From UBA7692 sp964650845 (GTDB lineage Bacteria > Bacteroidota > Bacteroidia > Chitinophagales > LD1): a DNA stretch of 32,818 nt. The notes below the pieces were generated by a model. That model was not told where the DNA came from. It saw only the letters and a list, made by a program, of their open reading frames with translations, and made no database searches. The DNA lies in contig CAZYXR010000035.1 in assembly GCA_964650845.1 (NCBI GenBank), positions 1 to 32,818 on the forward strand. The letters are read 5' to 3'. The position numbers and the translations under genes are program-made. Below are positions 7,855 through 16,800 of the stretch, one piece after another (the first letter of the stretch is position 1; every line of letters starts with the position of its first letter).

Positions 7855-10125
7855 CTAATAAGTACGCTCTAAAACAAACCAACTAAATGCGCGCAAGTTC
7901 AGTTTTACCATAGAGTCGCGCACCAATGGGTCAAGTTTTTTCCATGCTTTTTCGAGAATTTGCTTGGCTTCGGTTTCGCAAGTTTCTATTGCTTTATATT
8001 TATCGATCAATGCAACAGCTTTACTTATTTCCGAAATATCTTCGGTTTTAGATTTTACAATATCCCATAATTTTTTGCGATCGGCTTTTGGCATTACGCT
8101 TAATGCTTTAGCAACAGGATAAGTAATTTTTCCGGCAGTAATATCTTCGCCTTTGGTTTTTAGGTGGTCTTTAAAACCTTTCAAATTCAAAGTGTCGTCA
8201 ATAATTTGAAACGATATGCCTAATGCTTCATAGTAATTGCCCAAGCCTTCAATTTGTTCGGGTGAGCCATCGCCCAACAATGCGCCAATCTTTGCTAAGT
8301 AGCTTGCCGGTGCGGCAGATTTTAAACGATGTGTAGCCAACACTCTTTTGGGTAACAATTTAGCAGCAGCATCATCTTTTAATACTTGTGGCATCATGTA
8401 ATCTAAGCCGTAAATATCCATAGCCTGCCCGCTGTGCGAAGCTCGCATGGTTTCAAAATACCAATTGTAAATTTGAATCTTTTTTTCAACGTTGTCTTTG
8501 GCTTCGTAAATACAAACTTGGCCAATAAAATAACAGGCCGTGCCAGAGTTAATAGCAGTAGCTTCGCCATGCACTTTATGTGCCGAAAGCCCACCCCTGC
8601 GCACTTCAGATTTGTCTTGCACATCATCTACAATCAACGAGCCAACGTGCATTAGCTCTGGCAATGCCAGCCAGTCAATTGCATCTTGCGAATTGCCGCC
8701 TACCACATCGCAGCAGGCTATGGTGGCATACGACCTCCACGATTTGCCACTGCGGTCGGTAACTTCTCTAATTGGTTTTATAAAAGTGTTGATGTAGGCT
8801 TCTTTATCTAAATCTGCAACAAAAGTTTTGTTGCCTTTTTTTGATACTAATTCTTCAAACTTTTCTTGCCCGAAAGACATAGGCAATATTCTATTGATAG
8901 ATTTCAGTGTTTGCTTTGATACTGCCTTCAGAAAATCTTTCATGTTGGCAAGTGCTACAAATCCATGGCGTTCCAAATAGCCTTTGCCGCCAATTTTTTT
9001 GCCTTTCATGATGCCGTTCAATTCCATTCTGCCTTCCCAAAATGCAGGTTTGGAAATTACTGTGCCAAATTCTTGATGTTGGAAAGTTGCTACCGCTTCT
9101 ACTTTCAACCCAAACTCTGGTACTTCTATTTTCCACGAAGTGGGATATTCGGTAAATGTGCGTGTGCTGCAAAATGGCTCGCCAAAAGAAGTCATAGTGA
9201 ATTTTGGCGTTTGGTAGCGGTTGCCTTTTGGGTCAATAAGTATTGCTAAAGATCCTGCTTTTGAGCCGGTTTTATCATTTACTAAATCATAAGCTGTTAG
9301 CTCCCAGCCGTTATTCAATTGCATGGCTATCCAGTTCCACGAAACTTGGTCTTTATCTGTTTCGGGTTTGTTGGTTTTTTTTGCCGGAGGCGGACATCCA
9401 AACTCATGGTCGTACCAACCTTCGCCCGTAACTTCATATTTTGTTTTGCCAACTTTTACTGTGCCTTTTACTTCATTGCGAGGTATGAAGTAATAATACA
9501 TATCCTCTGAGGCTATGCCACGCACAACGCCATTGTCGCCATGGCGAATGGCTTTTTTCTTTGGGGTGAATTTTAATGCAATGTTGAGTTGCTGCTCTGC
9601 GTGCTGCAATTGCAATGTGTAAGAGCCGTCTTTCTCTTTCTTAAAAATATTATTGTCGTAGTTCAGGTAAAGTTTATCGAAAGAAATGGTTGGGTGGTCT
9701 TTTAGTAATTCATCAGGGTAGGGCACAACGCCCTTCTTCAACATTTCTAATGCTGCGCGTTTTATGAAGGGATCTTTCATGGCTTCGCCACGATTTATTT
9801 TTTCGATACCCAGCTTGGGTGCGCGCTTATCAATAAGCGAAACAGCTTTGTATTTTTTATCTTCAACATCCGTTAAAGCCCACAAAACCGAATGACCAAA
9901 TTCGGCTTTTTTTGTTTTTTCATCGTAACTGATAATGGTACGAAAAAAGGATGCAAAGAGCGAAAACTCTTTTCCTGTTTTGGTTGTTAAGTGCGTGTTG
10001 AGATACCACCACTCGGTTGTAGATGAATGGTGCGGTAAATCGTGAATTGCGAGGTCTATGTCAGAGTTTTGTTGTGGCCAGTCGTGTGCGTAGAATTTTT
10101 CTGATTGAAGACCTGTTTTTTTCAT
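7855..10125 (-). CDS. fusion protein: CrtC/AttH lipocalin-like module plus trans-prenyl diphosphate synthase
   Basis: 756 residues with two unrelated enzyme modules. Residues 1-395 look like the two-barrel CrtC/AttH family: TTEWWYLNTHL (Glu38-Tyr41), GWYDHEFG (236-243), WNWIAMQLNNGWEL and the closing FWEGRMELNG...GGKGYLERHGF. CrtC proteins hydrate carotenoids, and related folds in fungi (Fsa2, Phm7) are pericyclases. After a linker, residues about 440-756 are an all-alpha trans-isoprenyl diphosphate synthase: SGKSWRSY replaces the usual GKRxRP, the first Asp-rich motif is Asp500-Asp-Val-Gln-Asp504 followed by KSEVRRGG, and the second is Asp643-Asp-Thr-Leu-Asn647 then KGEDITAGKITYP. DDxxN in the second motif resembles eukaryotic-type GGPP synthases. 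No signal peptide, so cytoplasmic. I infer GGPP-type chain formation coupled to hydration or cyclisation of an isoprenoid; the product is unknown. No other carotenoid gene lies in the window. Confidence 0.85.
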   Translation of the reverse strand: MKKTGLQSEKFYAHDWPQQNSDIDLAIHDLPHHSSTTEWWYLNTHLTTKTGKEFSLFASFFRTIISYDEKTKKAEFGHSVLWALTDVEDKKYKAVSLIDKRAPKLGIEKINRGEAMKDPFIKRAALEMLKKGVVPYPDELLKDHPTISFDKLYLNYDNNIFKKEKDGSYTLQLQHAEQQLNIALKFTPKKKAIRHGDNGVVRGIASEDMYYYFIPRNEVKGTVKVGKTKYEVTGEGWYDHEFGCPPPAKKTNKPETDKDQVSWNWIAMQLNNGWELTAYDLVNDKTGSKAGSLAILIDPKGNRYQTPKFTMTSFGEPFCSTRTFTEYPTSWKIEVPEFGLKVEAVATFQHQEFGTVISKPAFWEGRMELNGIMKGKKIGGKGYLERHGFVALANMKDFLKAVSKQTLKSINRILPMSFGQEKFEELVSKKGNKTFVADLDKEAYINTFIKPIREVTDRSGKSWRSYATIACCDVVGGNSQDAIDWLALPELMHVGSLIVDDVQDKSEVRRGGLSAHKVHGEATAINSGTACYFIGQVCIYEAKDNVEKKIQIYNWYFETMRASHSGQAMDIYGLDYMMPQVLKDDAAAKLLPKRVLATHRLKSAAPASYLAKIGALLGDGSPEQIEGLGNYYEALGISFQIIDDTLNLKGFKDHLKTKGEDITAGKITYPVAKALSVMPKADRKKLWDIVKSKTEDISEISKAVALIDKYKAIETCETEAKQILEKAWKKLDPLVRDSMVKLNLRAFSWFVLERTY

Positions 10126-10231
10126 GGATGTTTTGTAAAGAGCCGCAAGGAATAACTTTTTTATTAAATATATCGGATATTTTTCATTGTCAGTAAGTTA
10201 CAGAATTGTTGAAGAAAGTGAAAGTGTGATA

Positions 10232-10260
10232 TTGGTGATAAGTATTTGCGGTAACACCAA
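10232..10260. repeat. inverted repeat TTGGTG/CACCAA with 17-base loop
   Basis: TTGGTG at 10232-10237 pairs perfectly with CACCAA at 10255-10260. It sits about 107 bases upstream of the fusion gene start, beside the first hairpin of the repeat family, but shares no sequence with that family. It may be a structured part of the leader. Confidence 0.45.
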
Positions 10261-10267
10261 GGGAAGG

Positions 10268-10326
10268 AAAAAACAGGACGTGAGGAAAAACCTCTCTAAT
10301 AAAACCTCAGCGTCCTGCCTGTATCT
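10268..10326 (-). repeat. hairpin element copy 1
   Basis: Plus-strand CAGGACG (10274-10280) and TGAGG (10281-10285) pair with CCTCA (10305-10309), a bulged G (10310) and CGTCCTG (10311-10317), giving 12 base pairs. The 19-base loop carries the family core CCTCTCT between A runs, and TGTATCT follows. On the minus strand the hairpin is followed by six T (10273-10268), as in an intrinsic terminator. This is the copy nearest the fusion gene, 143 bases ahead of its start. Confidence 0.7.
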
Positions 10327-10349
10327 AAATACTTACATTTATTTTTTTA

Positions 10350-10407
10350 AGAAAAAACAGAACGAGGCAGGAAAACCCTCTCTGAAAACCTGCGCCCGTC
10401 TGTATCT
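10350..10407 (-). repeat. hairpin element copy 2
   Basis: Upper stem GCAGG (10367-10371) pairs with CCTGC (10389-10393); after the conserved bulged G the lower stem CGAG pairs with CCCG with one mismatch, and CAGA/TCTG can extend it. The loop is the 17-base core AAAACCCTCTCTGAAAA. TCTGTATCT follows. The minus strand continues into a T-rich tract (TTCTGTTTTTTCTT). Confidence 0.7.
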
Positions 10408-10481
10408 AAAATTTTAATCGGCTTTGATTTTATATGATTCAATGCCGCGAGGTTTTAAAATCTTTTTTGTGATGCTTAATA

Positions 10482-10536
10482 AAGAACAAAGCAGGGTGGG
10501 AAAACCCTCTCTGAAAACCCACGCCTGCCTGTATCT
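10482..10536 (-). repeat. hairpin element copy 3
   Basis: CAGG (10492-10495) plus GTGGG (10496-10500) pair with CCCAC (10518-10522), bulged G (10523) and CCTG (10524-10527). The loop 10501-10517 is AAAACCCTCTCTGAAAA, identical to copies 2 and 4. CCTGTATCTTAAA follows. On the minus strand the stem runs into CTTTGTTCTT. Confidence 0.72.
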
Positions 10537-10634
10537 TAAAAGTTTGAGCCATTGTTTGAAAAGTAGATTTTGCTTTTTCAACTTTCATTCTTTGGTTGTT
10601 TTGAGGAGTTTAACATCAATATTTTTCTTATTCT

Positions 10635-10689
10635 AAGAACAAAACAGGGTGGGAAAACCCTCTCTGAAAACCCACGCCTGTCTGTATCT
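10635..10689 (-). repeat. hairpin element copy 4, directly after the T9SS protein gene
   Basis: Stem and loop are the same as in copy 3 (stem 10645-10680). TCTGTATCTTAAA follows. It begins only about 12 bases beyond the stop codon of the minus-strand gene ending at 10701 and is followed on that strand by TTTTGTTCTT, so this copy could serve as that gene's terminator. Confidence 0.72.
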
Positions 10690-10700
10690 TAAATCTTTGT

Positions 10701-13700
10701 TTAATTTCTTACAACTAATTTTTTCGTGTAAATCTGTTCGGCTGTATTTATTACTACCAAATAGTTTCCTGATGATAGATCCGATACATCTAAGCGGTAG
10801 GTGCCATTTCCTCTCCTTAGTGTTACATCGCCCTTTTTCACCAATTGTCCTAAAGTATTTTTGAATTCAAAAGTTACTTTTTGGTCTATTGCCGAGTAGA
10901 TGTCCACGTTGGCAATATTGCTGGTTGGGTTTGGAATAAACTCACCGATGCGTTGTTGCTTATCGCCTCCCAATTGCGCACTTACTACTTTTGAATATTC
11001 CGATGTTCCATCATTATCTATCTGTTTCAAGCGGTAGTAGTAGCGTTTTCTGCTCTCTACATTTTTATCGTTGAATGTATAGCTGTGTAGTTCGGTGCTG
11101 TTGCCGTTGCCAGGCACAAAGCCGATGTTGCTGTATTCTTCGCCATCTATGCTGCGCTCTACAAGGAAACCGCTGTTGTTTACTTCTGTTTCGGTTGTCC
11201 ATTTTAGTTGGATGTATTTATTATCTACCGGAGCAGCCTTGAATTCTGTCATTTTTACAGGGAGTGGATTTCCACCGCCTTGGCCAATTCCCCATTGAGA
11301 GAAGTGAGTGATGCCGCTTACTACCAACTTGCCATCTACAATTTGATTGCCCGAAACTTCGCTTGCAACCGTCCAGTCTTTGGCTAACGATGAAGTATCG
11401 TGCCTTGTAAGAACATAGAAGTTATAGTCTGCAAGATTTGGAAAACCATCTAAGTGGAATGTCAATTCGTAGTCGCCACTTAAACCATCGCCAAACAAAG
11501 GTTGTTGGTCGGGTTCTATCAACCAAATTCCTGCCGGATGCACCGAGTTAATGGCTACACCGTTTAAGTTTAAATCTAAACCATCGTCAGTGCCTGGTTT
11601 GTTTATGAATTGTACTTTTAGTGAGGTTACGCCACCTGTGCTGCCTCTTGGTTTAATATCTACTAAGGCATAAATAACATCATCGCCCACCGGGAATGAA
11701 TAGGTGCTGGTGTCGCTTATAGAACGTTGAAGCACGCCATTTACATAATTATCGGCTCCAAAGTTTGTAAGTGCGCTTGGCGATGAATTGGTAATGTTTA
11801 TCAAATTACCGTTAGTGTTTACTATACCATTGTTTAAGGTTAGTGTGCCAGATACAGCAACGCTGTCTTGCAGGGCAATTCCATCGGGTGTGGTGTTGTT
11901 AATTACTAATGTTTGGTAATCGCCACCGCTTATGGCAGCCACGTTGTTGCCTATAAATGAAATTTGTGCATCATTAGGATTAAAAGTGCCGTGATTGATA
12001 AAGTCTCCGAACACATTTAATGAAGTGTTTGAGCCGAATAATGTCAAGTCTGCATCATAAGCTATTTCAATTTGTTGTGTGGTAGCACTACCCGATGCAA
12101 TCACAGGTTGTGTCATCATTTGGTTGGGCACAATCACAACATCTACTGTGTCTTCGGGTACTGCATTGTTATCCCAGTTGTTGCAGTCGTACCAGTCGGA
12201 ACTGCGCAGCCCCAACCATGTTGCGAGCCTGCCGTAAAGTGGCACTTCTACCAAAGCTTGAACTCCCGTTAAAGTAGCAGTTGCATTGTAGCAACCACTG
12301 CTGGATATTTCTACAACTTTGTAGGACGTAGAAAACGATGGGTTTACCGAATGATAGTAAATTGAGTTGGTTATATTTTCAATTGTATCGTATTGCTGTG
12401 TCCACATATCTTGTAGTACACAGGTAACAGGGAAAGTAGTGCCACTAAAAGTAAGTTTAAGGTTGAAGGCTTCTCCTTTACATTTTATACCACCTTGTAT
12501 AGTTGCATTGATTTGCGCGCTTGAGCCTCCAAAATTCCAACCAGAGATAAATGCAGGTGATTGGTTAAAGTTTGTACTTGCCGAGTTCCATGAAGCACCT
12601 CCAATTGCTTTGATGTGATTGATGTAAACGTGGTCGGTACATACAATACCTGCTGGTTTTGAAAATGTTGCATAGTTTCCATTCGAAGTACTTTGAATGT
12701 AAATTGGCGAAGATTGAGTTGCAGATGAAGTGAATGATGCAGTGCCGTTGAATGTTTGTGTTGTTCCATATTTGAATCTATATCTATGCCCGTTTTTTAA
12801 ACTGAATACTTCACTTATTGTGTTGCTGCCATTGAACAATGCTGTTCCTTTTGTGAATGTGATTCGTTTAATAGAGTTATCGTCCTCAAAGGTTACATTG
12901 TTTTTTGTAGATGTAGAAGTAGGCGCAGAATTCGCCATGTGTACAGAAATGAGATTATATGCTAATCCACCTCCTCTAAAAATGGAAGTAATGTTGTTGG
13001 TTGTGGCATAAAATTGAATCTCGCTGGTTCCTGCATTCAATGTCATTGCGTTGGAATTACTAATATCCCACGATGCAACAACACTGCTGTTTGAAGCAGT
13101 TAATGCTACCGGACGAAGTTGAATTTTTGAACTTCCTAAAGTTAATGTGCGTGCATCACTGCTGCTCGAACTAAATTGCTGAATTGTAAGTGTTTTGCCA
13201 TTCGTGTTCAGTTCTCCTTTATTAAGTAACACACGACCGGTTACAAAATTTAGATTTGAAACTAATGTCCACGAACCAGAAAGATGATGTGCTTGTATGG
13301 AACCTGAACCTGCAACAGTCATTGGAATGCAAACTGTTTTTGTTCCTGCTCCATCTAAAATTATACTTCCATTGTTAGTGAACTTTAAATCTGAAGGCAT
13401 TTTTACATAGCCTGAAATTGAGAGGTTGGATGATAGTGAAAAGGTTGGCGCATTGGTGCTTTTGTATGTATATGTTGCATCGCTAAAATCTAAGTTTGCA
13501 CACGATGAAACGGTATTGCAGGTAACACTTTGTTTTGTGCCGTTAAATGAATAACGATTGAAAACTACATTGTCGCCTATGCTTGGTGGTTGATTGAATG
13601 CACTTCCAGCACCTCCGGAGGTGGCAGCCCAATGGTGAAGTTCGCTCCAGTTCCCCGAACCACCAACCCAGTAATATGTTGCAGCATTTGCGCGTGTTCC

Positions 13701-13787
13701 TGCCAATAGCAGCAACATCCACAACACATACTCCACCCACCGGATGTTTCGTGTTCTTGTAAGGTTAGAGAATAGAATAGGGTGCAT
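10701..13787 (-). CDS. exported T9SS type A sorting domain protein
   Basis: A 1028-residue surface or secreted protein. The N-terminus has a hydrophobic export segment (WVEYVLWMLLLLAGTRANA, cleavage about residue 35), followed by ATYYWVGGSGNWSELHHWA, an opening common in large Bacteroidota surface proteins. The long middle part (about 60-800) is Ser/Thr/Asn-rich and beta-strand-like with repeated NNGS, LDGAG and GxLTLNNG phrases, suggesting beta-helix or sandwich repeats. A fibronectin-like domain follows (LPVKMTEFKAAPVDN, IQLKWTTETEVNNSGFLVER, YYYRLKQIDNDG). The C-terminal 80 residues (FIPNPTSNIANVDIY, NTLGQLVKKGDV, LSSGNYLVVI, KKLVVRN) are a type A T9SS sorting domain. No catalytic motif was recognised. 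The gene lies downstream of the DUF4175 gene on the same strand, 86 bases away. Confidence 0.87.
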   Translation of the reverse strand: MHPILFSNLTRTRNIRWVEYVLWMLLLLAGTRANAATYYWVGGSGNWSELHHWAATSGGAGSAFNQPPSIGDNVVFNRYSFNGTKQSVTCNTVSSCANLDFSDATYTYKSTNAPTFSLSSNLSISGYVKMPSDLKFTNNGSIILDGAGTKTVCIPMTVAGSGSIQAHHLSGSWTLVSNLNFVTGRVLLNKGELNTNGKTLTIQQFSSSSSDARTLTLGSSKIQLRPVALTASNSSVVASWDISNSNAMTLNAGTSEIQFYATTNNITSIFRGGGLAYNLISVHMANSAPTSTSTKNNVTFEDDNSIKRITFTKGTALFNGSNTISEVFSLKNGHRYRFKYGTTQTFNGTASFTSSATQSSPIYIQSTSNGNYATFSKPAGIVCTDHVYINHIKAIGGASWNSASTNFNQSPAFISGWNFGGSSAQINATIQGGIKCKGEAFNLKLTFSGTTFPVTCVLQDMWTQQYDTIENITNSIYYHSVNPSFSTSYKVVEISSSGCYNATATLTGVQALVEVPLYGRLATWLGLRSSDWYDCNNWDNNAVPEDTVDVVIVPNQMMTQPVIASGSATTQQIEIAYDADLTLFGSNTSLNVFGDFINHGTFNPNDAQISFIGNNVAAISGGDYQTLVINNTTPDGIALQDSVAVSGTLTLNNGIVNTNGNLINITNSSPSALTNFGADNYVNGVLQRSISDTSTYSFPVGDDVIYALVDIKPRGSTGGVTSLKVQFINKPGTDDGLDLNLNGVAINSVHPAGIWLIEPDQQPLFGDGLSGDYELTFHLDGFPNLADYNFYVLTRHDTSSLAKDWTVASEVSGNQIVDGKLVVSGITHFSQWGIGQGGGNPLPVKMTEFKAAPVDNKYIQLKWTTETEVNNSGFLVERSIDGEEYSNIGFVPGNGNSTELHSYTFNDKNVESRKRYYYRLKQIDNDGTSEYSKVVSAQLGGDKQQRIGEFIPNPTSNIANVDIYSAIDQKVTFEFKNTLGQLVKKGDVTLRRGNGTYRLDVSDLSSGNYLVVINTAEQIYTKKLVVRN

Positions 13788-13873
13788 ATACCCTCTTTAT
13801 TCGCAGAACGATAAGTTTTGTTTCATTTTTATTTCACTTTATTTTCGATGAAGGAAAAGTGCAGGATAGAAGC

Positions 13874-16800
13874 CTATTTTTCGCCAGCAAAATGCCTGAA
13901 GTACTGCTCGGTGAGTTGCTTGTAGTATGGTTTTAAAGCAGGTGGTACAGTTTTATAGAAATCGGCTTGTTGCTGCTGCTGTTTCAAGTATTCTGCTAAA
14001 GATGGTGGCATTTTTCTTTCTTGCTCGTTGCCTGTGCGGCTTTCTCGTTCGGGTTGTTCATCGCGTTGGCGTTGAGCATTTTCGGCTTCTAACAATCGTG
14101 TGAAAATATCTTGTTGGCGTTTCAGCATTTCGGTAGTCAATTGCTTATTTACCAATTGCGTTTCTGTTTCATTCATTTTTTGTATGGCTTCGCCTAAATT
14201 ACCTAAGGTGTTTTTGCCGTCTTTGTTTTGTTCTTGATTCACTTTTTCGAGGGCTTTGCGCAATTCGGCTTGCTTGGCCGAAAGTTCTGAAAATTGTTTG
14301 CTTAGCTCGCGCTGAAAACCTTTGTCGCCACCTTTTTGCTGCCCATCGCGTTTCATCATTTCGCCCAACTGATTGATTTTATCATTCAGTTGTTTTTGCA
14401 TTTGCGACATGTTGGGCATTCCCTTGTTGTTTTTGCCCGGTTTTTTGCAGGCTGCATTGGGCATGCCATCTTGCGGTTGTTGGCTTTGGCTTTCTGCCAT
14501 TTGCTGCTGCATGTTTTGCAACGATTCGCTCAACATCAATGCAAGATTGTTATAGCCTGTCATTACAAACTGTTGGTCGCTTAATGCGTTGGCAATGTAG
14601 CGGTCTTCTAACCTCGAAATTGCTTTTGCAAGATAGCGGTTTACATCGTTCATTTGCTTGGTTACAAAACTAGAAATGCTTTCTTGCCTGCGGGCTAATG
14701 CAAACAAGCTGTCTTCAACCATTTTAGAGTTTTCTTTAATTTTTTGTTGGGCACTCATTAACTGCACATACTTAGGGTTGTTCACGTTTACAACTTTTAA
14801 GTCATTTATCAACTTCTCTTGGTCAAATGAAAGGCGCACAATATTTTCGAGCAGTTGGCGGATGGCTTTCATGTCTTCGGCCATACCATCCTGCTCCATT
14901 TTGCTTTTCATGTCTTTCATTTTTTGCGCAGCATTTTTCATGTTGTTCGATGCGCTTTTTTGGTTGCCTACTGCTTTGTTGTTTTGCTGTTGTTGCATTT
15001 GGTCTTGTGCATCTTTCATTTGCTGCTCGGCAGTTTCCATGTTTTTTTCTGCCTCTTTAAAGTCTTGTTCGCTTTTGCTTTCTTCATCCAGCTTTTTCAA
15101 ATCTTTTAAATCTTCTTTTGCTTCTTTCAATTGCTCTTGAAGTTTTTTCTGTTCTTCCTGCAATTGCTTTTGCTGTTCTTGCGATTTGGCATCGTTTGGC
15201 GCGGCATCTTTTTGCTGTTCAGTTTGCTTGGCAAGTTCTTCTTGTTTTTTTGCCAATTGCTCTAGTTTGTTGGCGGTTTCTTCTAGCTTTTGGTTAAATT
15301 CCAATTTCTTGAATAGCTCTAACATTCTATCCAGCTCTTTCTCTAATTTTTCGTTGCTCATTTCCATGTCGCTCATTTTCTCCATGGCATCTTTTTTGTT
15401 CAACTCTTCGAGCATTTTTTCTAACTTCTCATAAAGTTTTTTGATTTCGTCATCCAGCACTTTATCAAATAGTTCTTGCAGTTTTTCTTGTTTTTGTTTT
15501 ACCTGCTCGCTTACGGGTTTAAATTCTTCTTGTTTTTTGGTGGTTTCACTCAGTTTATTTTTTATTTCTTTTAGCTGTTCTTGTAGTTGTTTTTGTTTAT
15601 CTGCTAAATCGCTCAAGTTTTTTTTGTCTTCCCAGTTTAGGTTTTTCTTCTCCATCATTTTGTCCTGCGCTTCGCGCAATTGCTCTTTCAGGTCTTTTGC
15701 ATTTTTCATTGATGCCTTCAATTCATCTTTCAATTCTTTACTGTCTTTGTTGAGTTCTTTTTCCATTTCGCGCTGCGAAGGCATGTTGAATGTTTTTACA
15801 TCGGTGCGCGAACTTTTACTGCCGTTTATGCCATCATTATCCCACACTTCAAAGTAGTAGGTCATTCTATCGCCCGGTTGAATGCCTAACTCTTTCCAAT
15901 TCCAAAAATGCGTAAAACGCGCTTGGGTGCTGCCTACCGGCACTGCTACATTCATTACTTTATTGGAAAAAGGGGAGGAGGAGTCTTCGTGTACGATAGC
16001 ATAGTTGAAGGTTAAGTTGCGAATGCCGTAATCATCACCTACCTCGCCTATGTAGTAGTAGTAATTCGGATTGGTTGAATCGCGTTTTTCGGTTGCCGAA
16101 ATAGTTGGATACAAATCGGGAACTACATTTAGTGAATACGAAACAGAGTCGGCCTGCGAAACATTTTCGTTTGAGATAAAAAGGGTGTAGCGGATATTTT
16201 GAAATGCAGTTTTTGAAAACACGAAATCGCCACCAGGATTTGATTTTGCAGTGTATAGCGAATCGCCAATTTTAACTTGTATGTTTGAAGTATTTGCCGA
16301 TGTAAACCTCCATGAAAGTTTTGTGCCTTGTGGTACAGAAAGGTCGCCAATGTTGCGCAAAGTTTCATCGGTTCGGTTGGTATATGCTGGATAGTCGCAT
16401 TTTACATCAAAGGATGAAATAACAGGTTTGGGTAAAACTTCAATTGAATAAGTTGTAGAATAAAAGCCGCTTGCCTGTAATTTAAAATCTACCGATTGTT
16501 GTAGGCTTGTAAACTCGTGAATGAATACATCGGCACTTTGCTTTTTTAGTTTGAACTTATTTTTTGATGTTTCTAAATACACTTCGGCTGGTAGTGCTTC
16601 GCCTTCAATTTTTACTTGCAAAGTAAGGTTCGAAAACTGCAAAACTTTTAAACTTTTATTGGTAACGGAGAACTTAAATGGTGCTTCTTTTTCAAAGTCG
16701 CGATTGTTGTAGTAGAGGCGTTTTGTGCCTTCAGAAATTACACTCGGTGCAGCAATAATGATAAACAGCAATACTAAAACAGGTGGCACTAAATACTTTA

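Larger units (their letters stand above)
10126..10700. other. 575-base gene-free region with clustered hairpin elements
   Basis: This gap lies between the stop of the T9SS protein gene (10701) and the start of the fusion gene (10125), both on the minus strand. It contains four related hairpins (10268-10326, 10350-10407, 10482-10536, 10635-10689) and an unrelated one at 10232-10260. The short open frames across it encode the same peptide-like string only because they read through the repeats, so no gene is called. No good TAnnTTTG promoter for the fusion gene was found between 10126 and 10267. Confidence 0.8.

Noticed and set aside
10268..10689. CRISPR array
   Set aside because: Repeats are imperfect, only four, with unequal gaps of roughly 24 to 100 bases that do not look like spacers, and no cas gene is present.
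10187..10864. Three plus-strand open frames sharing a GKPSLKTHACLYLK-like peptide
   Set aside because: The shared peptide arises only because each frame reads through one copy of the hairpin element; the frames differ elsewhere and lack start signals. The conserved unit is the nucleic-acid stem-loop.
14336..15857. Several plus-strand frames rich in Ser, Cys and Phe
   Set aside because: They are the antisense of the Lys/Glu/Gln coiled-coil codons of the DUF4175 gene, with no signal of their own.
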